Assembly: GCA_951799405.1 (NCBI GenBank)
Contig: OX637338.1
Coordinates: 4,650,001 to 4,714,000, forward strand
Direction: 5' to 3'
DNA from: Agapetus fuscipes
Taxonomy: Eukaryota > Arthropoda > Insecta > Trichoptera > Glossosomatidae
DNA: 64,000 nt
Positions 43,683-54,152 of this stretch are shown here, in pieces; position 1 is the stretch's first letter; every line of letters begins with the position of its first letter. Made by a program: the position numbers and the translations under genes. Under the pieces are notes generated by a model that saw only the letters and a list, made by a program, of their open reading frames with translations, was not told where the DNA came from and did no database searches.

Positions 43683-44250
43683 TAAATCTATAATCTTGGT
43701 AGCAAAATATATATTAACATTTAAAATTCATATTAAATGCATGCCAACAAGCAAAAACGTGTAAATTCGCGCTAGTAAATGCTGCATGTGTACTGCACGG
43801 GGTACCTGATGGAGCTGGTGTCTCCAACAACTATAACCTTGCGTGGACAAACACTGAGGTCAGCTGCATCAAGAAGCAGCTGCCTGGAAGTCCCAGCAAG
43901 AAGACCCCACACTGTTTTTGGAGACAGAGCATTCAAGGCAGCCGCTCCAATGACCTGGAATGCTTTTCCTGACACACTGAGGGAACTGGATTTGGAGACG
44001 CAATTTAAAAGAAGTCTCAAGACTCACCTCTTCGTCCAATCATATGGACAAGCGCCTTTGTAGTGACACATTGTCATAAAAGGCGCTATATAAATTCTGT
44101 GTTTATTATTATTATTATTATTATTTAAAAAATATCCAAACCTCAAACGAACATAAACCCTCCAACTGTGTCTGACCTTCCCTGAAACAGTAGGGATATG
44201 CAAAGTGAATTTTTACAATATGGATGTTCATTGTCACAACAACCTATAAA
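43683..44250 (-). mobile_element. SINE-A split by an L2/CR1 insertion
   Basis: 43683-43794 has the 3' part (AATTCGCGCTAGTAAATGCT, GCATGTGTACT) and 44127-44250 the 5' part (ATATCCAAACCTCAAACG, CTTCCCTGAAACAGT, CAACCTATAA). Together they make one SINE-A copy interrupted after GTGTACT. Confidence 0.85.
43795..44126 (+). pseudogene. L2/CR1-type retrotransposon, 3' end
   Basis: The plus frame (to a TAG at 44061) reads SCLEVPARRPHTVFGDRAFK, AAAPMTWNAFPDTLRELDLE and FKRSLKTHLFVQSYGQAPL. The FGDRAF-AAAP-WN-P-LR and F+xxLKTHLF blocks are the C-terminal end of L2/CR1 ORF2. GGCGCTATATAAATTCTGTG and an (ATT)n tail follow, the usual 3' end of this group. Only the last 330 bp are present, a 5'-truncated insertion into SINE-A. 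No internal stop is seen. Confidence 0.88.
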
Positions 44251-44712
44251 TAAATTAATAAAATAAAATACAAAATATAAATAAATAAAAGGTTGTGGGT
44301 AGGCATGGTAGGCATCTATTTCATAGTAGGTACGTTTCGTCTCCTCGCTCCGTGATACCCTCACACAGTAAGCAATATCGAACAGCTTGTATGGGAAACA
44401 CATTAATATCCATTCACGTAATTTAAGCCGCTAAATGAAATTTGCTGCAACAATAGGATGTTGGCTGGTATGTATGTAAAATATAATCTAAATATATTAT
44501 GATACAACTGAAACAGGAACGGCGTTGCAAAATATGAAAATACATATACAATCTCAAGTTTTATGGGATTATCAAAGCTGCAATAATATTTGTAGGGTTT
44601 TTATACTATATCTTTGGCGTTCACTTCTAACACTAGTTATGTTCAAAAGATGTAAGATTGGGCCTTGAGGGAGACCAAACCTATTTTTTTTCTGTATTTA
44701 TATCTACTTAGG
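44251..44712. other. AT-rich, nothing recognised
   Basis: No feature was recognised. Confidence 0.3.
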
Positions 44713-44850
44713 CACTTACAAAACAAAAACCCAAGCCTCTAATGGAACCCTGCAATTCTAGCCGACTTTCCCTGAAACTGGGGTGACATTGGTTAAAGTA
44801 AATCAAATATTTATAGTACTTACCTATGGGTTGTTGTCTCATACTAAAAA
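44713..44850 (-). mobile_element. SINE-A, 5' half, diverged
   Basis: AAAACCCAAGCCTCTAATGG, CCGACTTTCCCTGAAACTGG and GGTGACATTGGTTAAAGT fit the SINE-A 5' half read in reverse. Confidence 0.78.
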
Positions 44851-46403
44851 TACATTGAACCGCTTAAAAACAGGCAATAAATGAAAATAAAAACTTTGAA
44901 ATACAATACATACTTACCTACAACGATGAAAATTAGCATTTTAAATTTAAAAGCTACCAATATCGCAGTTCATTCCCCATTTTTTCGATTCTTATATCCT
45001 ACTCGTAGGTACATACTTGTTTCGGAAATGAATTTAAAAAACATGTGTAACTCATATTTCTTACAAATATGTAAAACAATAAAATATTTTTCTTTCAAGA
45101 TGAAAAAAATACACTGTTCAAAATGTCTAAAATAATGTTATTTCAAAACGCAGAGTAATTCTTATTCAGTTGTGTGGATGGTAGGTGTACCCGTGTAGGT
45201 AATGGCCACCTATCCCATTGAGTTTTCCCCTCACACTTTTCTCGGGATAATTACCGGAGTCTTGCTTTCACAGCCCGCAGCCAATTCACACATTCCTCCA
45301 CAGCCTCCATTCATTACTAGCGTCATTAACAACGCTGCAAACACACGGCCTGCTGAAAACCTTCAATTTTTCCTTTTCCCTTTACAAAAGAGGTTAGAAA
45401 ATTCACTCCTACAAAACAAACCTCATATTTCGAACTTAATTGTGTCTTGTGTGTGGTTTTATGTGCTCGTAAGTCAGATCACTCCAAGATTGAAGAGTTT
45501 ACCATGTGAAGAAAACCTACATGAATACAAGGCTAATTTAATAAGAACAAATTTAATTGTGTCGTCCAATCAGGTTTTAAGTAGCTGTACCTACTTTGTT
45601 AACATAGTACAAAGCAGATTCAAACGGTGCTATTTTCAAACAGCAAAGCCATGGCTCATCCGCAGCCGACAGTGAATTTTCCATACAAAAAATCCATGAT
45701 CTGTAGATCAGCTACGGGTCAAACATTTTGTGAATTAAACAGAAGTGTACCTACCTGTATACAGAGAAAGAATATGACGCCGTATGTTTTTTTTTTATGA
45801 ACGATTAAATTTTGCAATTCACGAAAATAGATAGTCGTAGATTATCAAGGTTATGATGTGATAAAATCGAAAGCGCTCGAGTAAATAAATTAACTCATGA
45901 AGAAAAACTTTGTGTTTTATTTTTACATTATTAATTTAAAATGAATCTTCACAATGTCAATACAAAAACCCTGAAACTTTTACTCGTAGATTATTTTGTT
46001 TCTCAATTTTAATATTCATACGAGTGTAGAGTACCTTCAAATGGAAGCTTTCGCAACTAGGAGTTTAATAGTGAGTGAGTACGTGTGTACTTTAGTAGGC
46101 ATGGAAGAGAAATGTAAATCCACCCACTGTGCAAACACTACCCGACGGGGTATTTTTCTCTTTTCCTTGGACTGGTGCGCTGTGAGAACGGTTGAATAAA
46201 GCTTTTCAGGCTCTCCAGCAGAGGCCGACACTTTCCTTCAGTGTGAGAATAAAAAGTCTTGCGTCGAGTGGCCCACTGTTAAGTTTGATCTTTACATTTC
46301 GATTTCTTTTCAACGAAATCACAAAAAAAACACGTCTGGTAGAATTAAATCTTGCTTAATTTCTACCTGAATTTTACAGATAGGTTTGATATCTAATTTG
46401 CAG
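44851..46403. other. single-copy stretch with a 157-codon frame
   Basis: The plus-strand frame 45202-45675 opens with ATGGCCACC and is uninterrupted for 157 codons. Its first 45 codons are GC-richer. I see no signal peptide, domain or splice context. About one frame of this length is expected by chance in this window, so it is not called as a gene. The rest is AT-rich. Confidence 0.25.
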
Positions 46404-46655
46404 ATAACCTTCCGGTCGACAGTTCAGTTAGAAGAGTGCTTGCATTCCATGCTGAGAGTTTGGGTAAGAATTTCGATGTCAGAAATGATTTTCGGTCTCG
46501 GTGTTTCACAAGACTTTTCAAGAAATGAGGACCAGCTCCTCGTGAGCTGGGAAACTTCCACGTCAACTGAAGTGGATGCTGCAAGGCCTGCTCCCTTACC
46601 TGTACAAATAAGAAGGTGTCACTTGCCAAATGTGAACGCGGCAAGAAGCGTTTCT
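46404..46655 (+). mobile_element. SINE-B copy
   Basis: CGGTCGACAGTTCAGTTAGA, AGAGTGCTTGCATTCCATGC, ATGTCAGAAATGATTTTCGG, CCTCGTGAGCTGGGAAACTT and ACTTGCCAAATGTGAACGCG follow the SINE-B order. The B box is mutated and the 3' tip is missing. Confidence 0.85.
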
Positions 46656-46682
46656 ATCAGTGAAACTACTTTTGTTTGTAAA

Positions 46683-46817
46683 TCTATATTTTACTTGTCT
46701 CTTTTGAAAAAAACTATTTGTTAACGGTACTATGATGAAGACACTTGTTTTTGTTATTGAAAAAAGTGTCTTCATCATCAAATGGTTTTTTTCAAAAGAG
46801 ACAAGTAAGATATAGAT
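46683..46817. mobile_element. fold-back element, arms about 60 bp
   Basis: TTTACTTGTCTCTTTTGAAA faces TTTCAAAAGAGACAAGTAAG. ATGATGAAGACACT faces AGTGTCTTCATCAT. A 19-bp AT-rich loop separates the arms. Only one copy was seen here. Confidence 0.75.
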
Positions 46818-47334
46818 ATATATATAAATATACATGGATGTACTTCAAAGTTTGACATTGTTATCTCAGAAAAGCTACATAATTTTAAATTAAATATAAC
46901 ACGCAGTATGGTAGAATAATTCATATTTTTTAATTTTATTAAAGACCCTGAAGTAATTAGCGGTATTTTGAATAAAACGAAGACAAGCAAGGGTCTCGAC
47001 TTTGAAAAATTAAAAACATGAATACAAAGTCCGCTAAATATGCTCAATTATAACACCCGTCCACTGATGCAAAATAAAAATTATAAGCGCATAGAAATGA
47101 GAGCCTTTGGTCTCTGGTGTGTTTGCGACCAGAATAAAAGGGAGCTTTAACTAAGGCCTGAAAGGGTCAAAGCACACTACACGGAACTTAAACCAACGCT
47201 GGCACCTTTTCCCAATGCCAATTAGTGGGCCTCTTATGCGGCGGTGAGGTCCCTCCACTTTTAGGGACCCCTTTCAGTTTGTTTGGCAGACTAGCCTTTT
47301 GCTTATAGTCTACGCTCTGAGCGTTAGTTCAATG
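46818..47334. other. no gene seen
   Basis: AT-rich up to 47090, then GC-richer single-copy sequence to 47330. No motif was recognised. Confidence 0.3.
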
Positions 47335-47507
47335 ATAGAACAACACAGTGAAAAAAACCTCACAATGTCAATACATCACATAACAAAACATCACAGAAAA
47401 GTACATCACAATAACAAAACATCACAAGACAAACCATCACTTACCTAAAACAGGATATACCATAAACGGCATAACAAAAAAGTGAGGCATGAAAAAATGG
47501 AGCTCAT

Positions 47508-47766
47508 GCACATCTATAATCTATAATCTATAATCTAAGTTGCAAAGATATATTCATTTAAAGCTCTCAGATGTATGCCCACAAACCAACAAGTGTAGTT
47601 CGCGCTTACAAATGCTGAATGTGTACTTACAAATAAAATCCAAACCTCAAATGAACATAAGCCCCACAACTTTTGCCGACCTTCCCTGAAACAGGGGTGA
47701 CATTGGCAAAGTGAACCATTTTTTACAGTATGGGTGGTCAGCCTCATACCAACCTATAAGTCAAGG
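47508..47766 (-). mobile_element. SINE-A, full length, young copy
   Basis: The tail is three TATAATC units on this strand. The body matches the copy at 63001-63252 at essentially every base I compared, including the CATACATCTGAGAGC segment. Near identity of two copies 15 kb apart, in opposite orientation, points to recent insertion. Confidence 0.95.
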
Positions 47767-47767
47767 A

Positions 47768-48085
47768 ATAATAATAATAATAATAATAATAGGATTATTT
47801 ATTTGGTGAGCGCTGTTTTTGTGTGTATCACACCTCAAGAGCCCTCTGCGAGCTTGGTCGTCGCTATAGAAAGCACCAATTCTCAAGCAAGACCTAATTG
47901 TTGTAAGGTTGGATGGACCTTTCAGTGACCGGTCTTTGGTAAAGGCTTAGGAATTTTTCAACCCAGCAAAAAGATCATTTGCAAATATAAATGGTATATT
48001 TTTGTGCTCCGCTGAGATTCGAATCCACAACCTTCCATTTACGAGTCCAAAGTGTTGCCACTGGACTACGGACCGGTCCAAGATT
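47768..48085 (-). mobile_element. SINE-C, full length
   Basis: An (ATA)n tail, GGTGAGCGCTGTTTTTGTG, GCGAGCTTGGTCGTCGCTAT, CCTTTCAGTGACCGGTCTTT, CACAACCTTCCATTTACGAG and GACTACGGACCGGTCC are all present. It abuts the 5' end of SINE-A and lies within the P element core. Confidence 0.93.
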
Positions 48086-48322
48086 ATATGGTAAAGCTTA
48101 TAAAAAAATACACGCCCCTGATTATCATTACAAGATTTACAAAAAACTAAGCTTCACATAAAAGAGCAACTTCTTACCGCGTTATCCCCGAAGGAGTCGA
48201 ATATGGTGTGTGAAAGCAAAATAAATAAATGTGATGTTTTGACAAGTGATCTTTTTTCATGTGCCGTTTATGGTATGCTATGTTTAAGTAGTGATGTTTT
48301 GTTCTTGAGTCGTTTTGTCATA

Positions 48323-50048
48323 CTGTAACTGTAACTGTAACTCTGTCGCCATTCCGCTAGGGGTGGCCAGAGCCTCTGCAGAGTTGCCTCCATTTTTTCC
48401 TATCCTTACATACCTCTTTCAATTCATTCATATCCATCACCTTTTTCATGCATTTTCTTCTTTTACGCTCACTTTGTATATCCCATTCTTTCACAATCTC
48501 CTCAATCTGATCACTCCATACTTTTCTCGGTCGTCCCTTCCCTCTTTTTCCTTTCACACTTTCTTTGTATACATACTTTGTCAGACTATCATCGTTCATT
48601 CTTTCCACATGCCCAAACCATCTCATCACATTCTTTTGTACCTTAACTTTCACATCCTCTTTCAAATTACATTCTTTTTTTACCCATTCATTCCTAACTC
48701 TATCCCTCAGAGTTTTTCCTGTCATGCTTCTCAAATGCTTCATTTCCACCGTACATACTTTACTCATTTCGCTATCATTCACTGTCCATGCTTCACTTCC
48801 ATACATCAAAGTCGGTAACAATATGCCATTGTGTACCGCCATTCTCAGATCCATCGTCAATCGCTTGTTCTTTGCTATTCTTCCTATTGCACCGACCACT
48901 TGCTTGCCCTTACACATCCTATTCTCAAGTTCTCTTGTCATCTTTCCATTCTTCTCAAACATACTTCCCAAGTATCTAAATTCATCCACAATTTCAACTT
49001 TCGTACCATTCAACATGAGCGTGCATTCTTCATTTTCATCCATTCTGTCAAAAATCAGTACTTTCGTCTTACTTGCATTAATTTTCAACTTGTTCACACA
49101 CAGAGCATGGTTCAGACTAGAGAGCATTGCCTGAAGTTCCGCTGCTGAATCAGCAATTAATACTGCGTCATCAGCATAAAGCAGAACTCCGACTTTTCTC
49201 TCTCCAATCTGTATGCCATGCCCTTCCAGATTCGCTTGTTTAACACAATGATCCATGATTATATTGAATAACCATGGGCTCATTATGCAACCCTGTCTCA
49301 CACCCTTGTACACATTAAAATACTCGCTGTATTCTCCATCCACCCTGACACACGCCCTGCTATTAAGATAGATGGCACGTATCGCGTTCAGAAGTGCTTT
49401 GTTCACACCATACCTCTCAAGCACACACCACATCATACTTCTATCCACCGAGTCGAAGGCTTTCTCAAGATCTACGAAAGCCGCGTAGACCTTTTTATTT
49501 ACGGCTAGCTGTTTTTCGACTATCTGTCGAAGCGCGAATATCTGGTCTACGCAACCTCTTTCCGGCATAAAGCCAGATTGTATATCTGAGACCTTCTCCT
49601 GGGTGGATAATCTTACCCTATGGATAAGAATCTTGCATAGCACTTTACCTGGCACACTAAGAAGGCTAATCGGTCTGAAGTTACGGCAGTCTTTTTTGTC
49701 ACCTTTACCTTTGTAAATTGGCACAATGACCGCCTCTCTCCAGTCCGATGGAACCTCCTTGACACTAACACACAATTCGCAAAGCTCTTTCATCCATTCA
49801 ATCACACATTCTCCCCCCGCTTTCATCATCTCAGGTCTCACACCATCCACACTTGCAGCTTTCCCATTCTTTAATTCCTTTATGACCTTTCTTACTTCAT
49901 CTTTCGATATTTTCAAAACATTACCCTCATCATAATCTCCTTTCACAGTTAAATCACATTCTTCTTCACCAAAAACCTCGTTAAAATATTCTTTCCATCT
50001 CTTTTTTACATCGTCTTTGTAATGTATTTTCTTCGTTTTTTTGTAATA
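48323..50048 (-). mobile_element. family R (RTE-like) retrotransposon, 5'-truncated
   Basis: The 1.7-kb insertion ends with the (GTTACA)n tail at 48323-48345 and begins within the linker upstream of the reverse transcriptase domain, at about 50048. No endonuclease domain is present. It sits inside the right arm of a P element, whose 15-bp words resume on both sides. Confidence 0.88.
48357..50048 (-). CDS. reverse transcriptase ORF of family R, N-terminally truncated
   Basis: The uninterrupted minus-strand frame gives about 560 element-derived residues. The open frame continues to 50078, but the first 14-15 residues there (MAVHYMTKHHYYKK) come from the P element word array, so no native start is present. 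Numbering from 50078, reverse transcriptase motifs run WREAVIVPIYKGKGDKKDC (about 113-131), FRPISLL (134-140), FVDLEKAFDSVDR (201-213, motif A), GVRQGCIMSPWLFN (259-272, motif B) and YADD (301-304, catalytic pair), then LKINASKTKVL and FRYLGS. The tail holds LLPTLMYGSEAW, MRWFGHVERM, GRPRKVWSDQI and the closing GSGHP. From family knowledge the protein would copy element RNA into DNA at a nicked target. The endonuclease that makes the nick is missing. The intact frame indicates a young insertion. I place it near the RTE clade but cannot prove the clade. Confidence 0.9.
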   Translation of the reverse strand, partial: YYKKTKKIHYKDDVKKRWKEYFNEVFGEEECDLTVKGDYDEGNVLKISKDEVRKVIKELKNGKAASVDGVRPEMMKAGGECVIEWMKELCELCVSVKEVPSDWREAVIVPIYKGKGDKKDCRNFRPISLLSVPGKVLCKILIHRVRLSTQEKVSDIQSGFMPERGCVDQIFALRQIVEKQLAVNKKVYAAFVDLEKAFDSVDRSMMWCVLERYGVNKALLNAIRAIYLNSRACVRVDGEYSEYFNVYKGVRQGCIMSPWLFNIIMDHCVKQANLEGHGIQIGERKVGVLLYADDAVLIADSAAELQAMLSSLNHALCVNKLKINASKTKVLIFDRMDENEECTLMLNGTKVEIVDEFRYLGSMFEKNGKMTRELENRMCKGKQVVGAIGRIAKNKRLTMDLRMAVHNGILLPTLMYGSEAWTVNDSEMSKVCTVEMKHLRSMTGKTLRDRVRNEWVKKECNLKEDVKVKVQKNVMRWFGHVERMNDDSLTKYVYKESVKGKRGKGRPRKVWSDQIEEIVKEWDIQSERKRRKCMKKVMDMNELKEVCKDRKKWRQLCRGSGHP

Positions 50049-50130
50049 GTGATGTTTTGTCATGTAATGAACTGCCATTATGATGTTCTATCATGTGTCG
50101 TTTTATCACTGTGCCGTTCTATCCTGCCAC

Positions 50131-51249
50131 CCTGAGAGCATTCACCTTCGGACTTGTGGCTTTACGCTTTAGTAGCTCAGGGAAAAAATATTTCAATAAC
50201 CTCGCGATGTTTCAGGCATAGAAAGGTGTACTTAATTAGATTTTCGTTTGATGGCCAGAAAGGCTTTTGCGGTTTACTTACATTTAAATGTTTAACAATG
50301 TCGTTGCAGAATTCAAAGTGAAAGGATTTTATTTTTAATGAGCTGAACTTTTGAATTTGCATGTTTTTAGCAAGTTTTTCACGACGGTAATAATATACAC
50401 ATTTAAACGCATTTAATAAGTTTATCAACGTAAATTGAGATCATAGGATTAATTTATCATATTGTTTACAAAAGTTTATAAAAAAACCTTGTAATTTGAA
50501 TTTTAAATAACTTTTTATTAAGCACACAGTTTTAGTTTCATACATTTTTTAGTTAAATTGCTTTGTCCGAGACTAACTCTAACATAAATGCACGATCTTT
50601 AGAAATTTTAAAAAACTTGTAATCCGTTTTAAATTTCTCTATTTTTCAGTAAATTAGTAATTGTTAAGTAAAATGTGTAATTTATTTATAACGCATGTGT
50701 GCCTTCGTCTCTAACCGATTTCCTTACAAAGAGGCTTTCACCGCAGGGTTCTCACTTCAAAGCCTTGCAAAAGGGATTTTTTTTAGATTTTTCGCAAAGT
50801 TGTCCAATCACATGGCTGACGCGTACGTCACCGTGCGTCATAATTCTCTTATTGAAGTTCCACCTTTTGTGGCATAACACCTAATTACCGTTGCTAGAAA
50901 GGCTCTTTTACTACAAATATACAACTTTACGTTTAAACTCCCCTGCAGCGTTTTAATAAAAAATACCTAGAAACTATAACTCTCAATAAAGGTGCTGTTC
51001 TAGTTCCAATACGGTACGCGTTATGGTTCACATTGAAGGTAATGTTACTTGAGGTATTCGTGACAATAAAAACGCAAAGGTTTGAGAGGGTCGGGAGCAA
51101 AGTTTTGCCTACCCTCTGAGTGTATAGAGCAGCGCCTTTGGAAGAATAAACACAAATTTTATGCAACAGATTTTAAAAATTAATGAGATATTTTTAATAA
51201 GCATGAAGACGGACATTTTTAAATTGCGTACAAAGATATCACTATCAAA
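50131..51249. other. AT-rich; part of a MITE-H
   Basis: 50915-51010 resembles the MITE-H interior (ACTTTACGTTTAAACTC, GCAGCGTTTTAATAAAAAAT, AAGGTGCTGTTCTAGTT), without its termini. Nothing else was recognised. Confidence 0.4.
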
Positions 51250-51400
51250 ATACGCTGAGGAGGCCCATCGCAGATAATGGGCGAAACGTCCGGAAAAAAG
51301 TGTAACAAAAAAGTGTAACAAACTTCCGATAGAACATGGCTACACAACCCGAGAAAAATTTTAAGATTGTGTGAAGTGCCGGCCGGAAAAGCCTTAATGT
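51250..51400 (+). mobile_element. fold-back family L, single arm
   Basis: TACGCTGAGGAGGCCCATCG, AATGGGCGAAACGTCCGG and ATAGAACATGGCTACA match one arm of 36335-36620. The second arm is absent, although GTGAAGTGCCGGCCGGAAAA may be a remnant. Confidence 0.6.
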
Positions 51401-52939
51401 ACAAAGATATCACTATTTTTATTCCAGTTTATTTTTCTTCTTTTAGTTCTCCCTTTATCGAAGAACATACATGTTTATGGGTATCAATTTGATGCTCTTC
51501 CTCAATCATTGTTATAGACTCATTGGTTGCAACATCATTCGGAGTCCCTAAGTCTTTATCCCCTCAATATAATTAATACTGCATATCAGTGTCGAAACCT
51601 CAATAAAGATAAATATTCATTGCCATACCTTATTAACAAAATAACGAATATCCTCGATTTGACTCAACTATTTGAAGATAGTTTCATGCTTCAGAAGTCC
51701 TTTAACGCTTGGTTAGTAGATGATTAAACAGTAGCACACTTATTGCAATAAATTCACATTTGTTCTTGCAGCATCGTCAAATATTCATATGGTTGCCTAC
51801 TCACAGTTGAAGTGCTGTGAACGTCCCTGCTACAAATCGTATCCAAAATTCACGATTTACGATTCACATAAGCACGTAAACAAATGTGCAGAACACCATT
51901 AATACGTCATGCGAAAACCCAAAAAAATGAACAAAACATCGAAAATTAAACTTAATGAAAAATATATTCAAAAAAGCTTAATGGAAAAACTTTCAATGCC
52001 GACTAAATTGAAAACATCTCGGTATTTACATTAAAAATATGAAAAAAAAAATTGCGTGGGTATGTGTAATTGTCCTTCATATTGTTCGATACTCGTACAG
52101 TAAAACAAAAACGCGAGAAAACTTTTTTAATTGGTAAATTTATATTTTCTTCATTTTGTTTTTCTTATTTCAAGGTGCAAGAAAACCCACACCATCAATT
52201 TTAACAATAAAAGCAAAAAAGTAAGCAATTCAAAATAAAGTAAAAAGTTCACAAAAATATTTTCTGCAAATTGTCTTATTCAATCGCATTGTGAATAATA
52301 ATTTCCACGAGTTTGGCGAACTTGAAAGTTTTTGCCAAAAAAAAAAAAAATTTTTTTTCGACAAAGAACCTCGACCGTAAATAAAATTTATGTTGGAACG
52401 ACAAAGGGAGCATTCCTTGTTGAGATGTTTACGAAAAATTGAATGTGCACAATGGCCGCCCGGCAGATGTCGGATGGAGTCGTGTCTTTGGAAGTTAACA
52501 ATGGCGTCCACCGTAATTAGGTATCAATATTTTATGCTTTAACTTACTGCCACGAAGAGACAAGCAGCTGATTCTGGAAATGTCAGGGAAGGTTAAAACA
52601 AGGACCACAAGTTGAATCTTTCACAGTGTAAAAAACCTTATTTCCTGTAGAAGAGGAACTATCTAAAAACTAAAACAATGTGTATTTTATTGTCCTGTGA
52701 TTCAGTATTCCAGGGTGATGATGATGATGATGATGAATTGATGATTTCTTTATAGTGCCGTTTCGTGATGTAGTCACTCCAAGGGCGCTTGTGCAAATGA
52801 TGCCAGAAATTTGCTTGTCTTCAGTGCATTCTGGAACTTTCCATGGTCCTGTAGCTCTCTCACATGATGTGGCAGGTGGTTTCAGGCCAGAAGACAAGCA
52901 AATGCAAATGCACGCTCTCCAAGGGTGCGTAAATACATA
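51401..52939. other. AT-rich; short ATG microsatellite; no gene
   Basis: 52717-52735 is a (GAT)n run. 52745-52925 is GC-richer and carries frames on both strands (61 and 102 residues), plus an inverted pair, TTTGCTTGTCTTC and GAAGACAAGCAAA, about 90 bp apart. No family was recognised. Confidence 0.35.
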
Positions 52940-53024
52940 GGTACGTAAGGATAGGAAGAAATGAAGGAAGCTCTGCAAAGTCTCTGGCCACCCCTAGCGG
53001 AATGGCAGCAGAGTTACAGTTAGT
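52940..53024 (+). pseudogene. family R, 3' tip
   Basis: AGGATAGGAAGAAATGAAGG, GTCTCTGGCCACCCCTAGCG and GAATGGCAGCAGAGTTACAG are the last codons, stop and tail. Confidence 0.8.
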
Positions 53025-53388
53025 ATAGGAGTAATTAATTGCGGTTTGTATTGTTATAAATATCTTGTAGGTAAAAAATTGTAAGTTTGAGCTTTAGTAG
53101 TTAGTTCAATGTTTTTTTGTAAACCCGCACACAAAGAGCACTTAACTATTGTTAGAAATATGAACAGAGAATACAAGGTGATTGTTTCACCTTGACATTG
53201 GGTAGTTTTCCATGCTGTGACTGTGGTCACCTGCCCCTTGATCGCCCCTGTACGTCCAAGTATATAAAGCTTACGTGCCTGCATACCAAAAAGATGTATA
53301 GAAAGCAAAGATAGCAGCTCCATTGAGCGTTTTAATATGTGTACAATTTTGGAAAAACGATAAAGATGAGTTTGACTTGTGTACTAGT

Positions 53389-53866
53389 GTGACAGGATAG
53401 AACACCACAGTGATAAAACGATACATGACATAACGACACATGACAGAACGACACATGGCAGAACATCACAATGATGGTACATCCTACGATAAAACATCAC
53501 TATGGCAAGACATCACATACCTAATACAGAACATATGATGTTTTTTTATCTGCCGTTTATGGTATGTCTTGTTTAAGGTATGTCTATAAAATCTATAAAT
53601 TGTTGCAAGGATATATCAAAATTCAAAGTTCATTTCAAATTCATGCTCACAAACAGACACGTGTAAGTTCGCGCTTACAAATGCTAAATGTGTAAATGTG
53701 TCTCATTAAGTTAGGCAATGATGTGATGTTTTATTATGGGATGTTTTGTCTTGTGATGTTTTTTCAATGTGATGTTCTGTTATGTGTTATTTTATCATAT
53801 GTCGTTTTGTTTTGAGTTGTTCCGTCATTGTGATGTTATGTCAGTGTGTCGTTCTGTCATGGAACC
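53389..53866. mobile_element. P element with SINE-A inside
   Basis: The left arm starts GTGACAGGATAGAACACC and the right arm ends GTGTCGTTCTGTCATGGAACC. Words of about 15 bp (ACATGACAGAACGAC and its complement) fill both arms. The middle holds TCTGCCGTTTATGGTATGTC and a SINE-A fragment. The core with the SINE-B piece is absent. Confidence 0.82.
53585..53697 (-). mobile_element. SINE-A, 3' half in P
   Basis: AAATCTATAAATTGTTGCAA, ACAGACACGTGTAAGTTCGC and GCTTACAAATGCTAAATGTG are the tail-proximal half of SINE-A. 5' truncation is typical of retrotransposed copies. Confidence 0.82.
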
Positions 53867-54152
53867 GTGTACTGGTTGGCGCGTGCATTGTTCATGGATA
53901 CCAACAAAAGACATAATCGCGAGGCCTTTGTGTTCCGACACTGACACAATGGGCGACAATAAAGAAATGTTGCAAACATAGGTAACAAAAATAAAGGCGC
54001 TTTTATTTCATTTTTTTTCCTTTGTAGACTCTGTGCCCATTCAGGCGAAATTCTGCGAAACACCTTTCAGTGTTAGTGATTTTTTAAGTGTTCAGCTTTG
54101 GAACGGTTCAATGGAAAGGCCTGCAGACATTTTAACAGATGTAAGTTTTGTG

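Larger units (their letters stand above)
47335..50130. mobile_element. P element with three nested insertions
   Basis: The left arm, TAGAACAACACAGTG with AACATCACA words and ACCATAAACGGCATAAC, occupies 47335-47507. The core with the captured SINE-B 3' end (TTCTTACCGCGTTATCCCCG) lies at 48086-48225. The right arm is split: 48226-48322 and 50049-50130, ending TCACTGTGCCGTTCTATCC. The intervening DNA is SINE-A, SINE-C and a family R element. The intact order of P pieces on both sides of each insertion supports this reading. Confidence 0.82.

Noticed and set aside
47535..47747. 70-codon frame repeated at 63021-63233
   Set aside because: Both lie wholly within SINE-A copies. The identity reflects the repeat, not a conserved small protein.
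48315..49148. Plus-strand frames of 105-189 codons
   Set aside because: They are antisense shadows of the family R reverse transcriptase frame.
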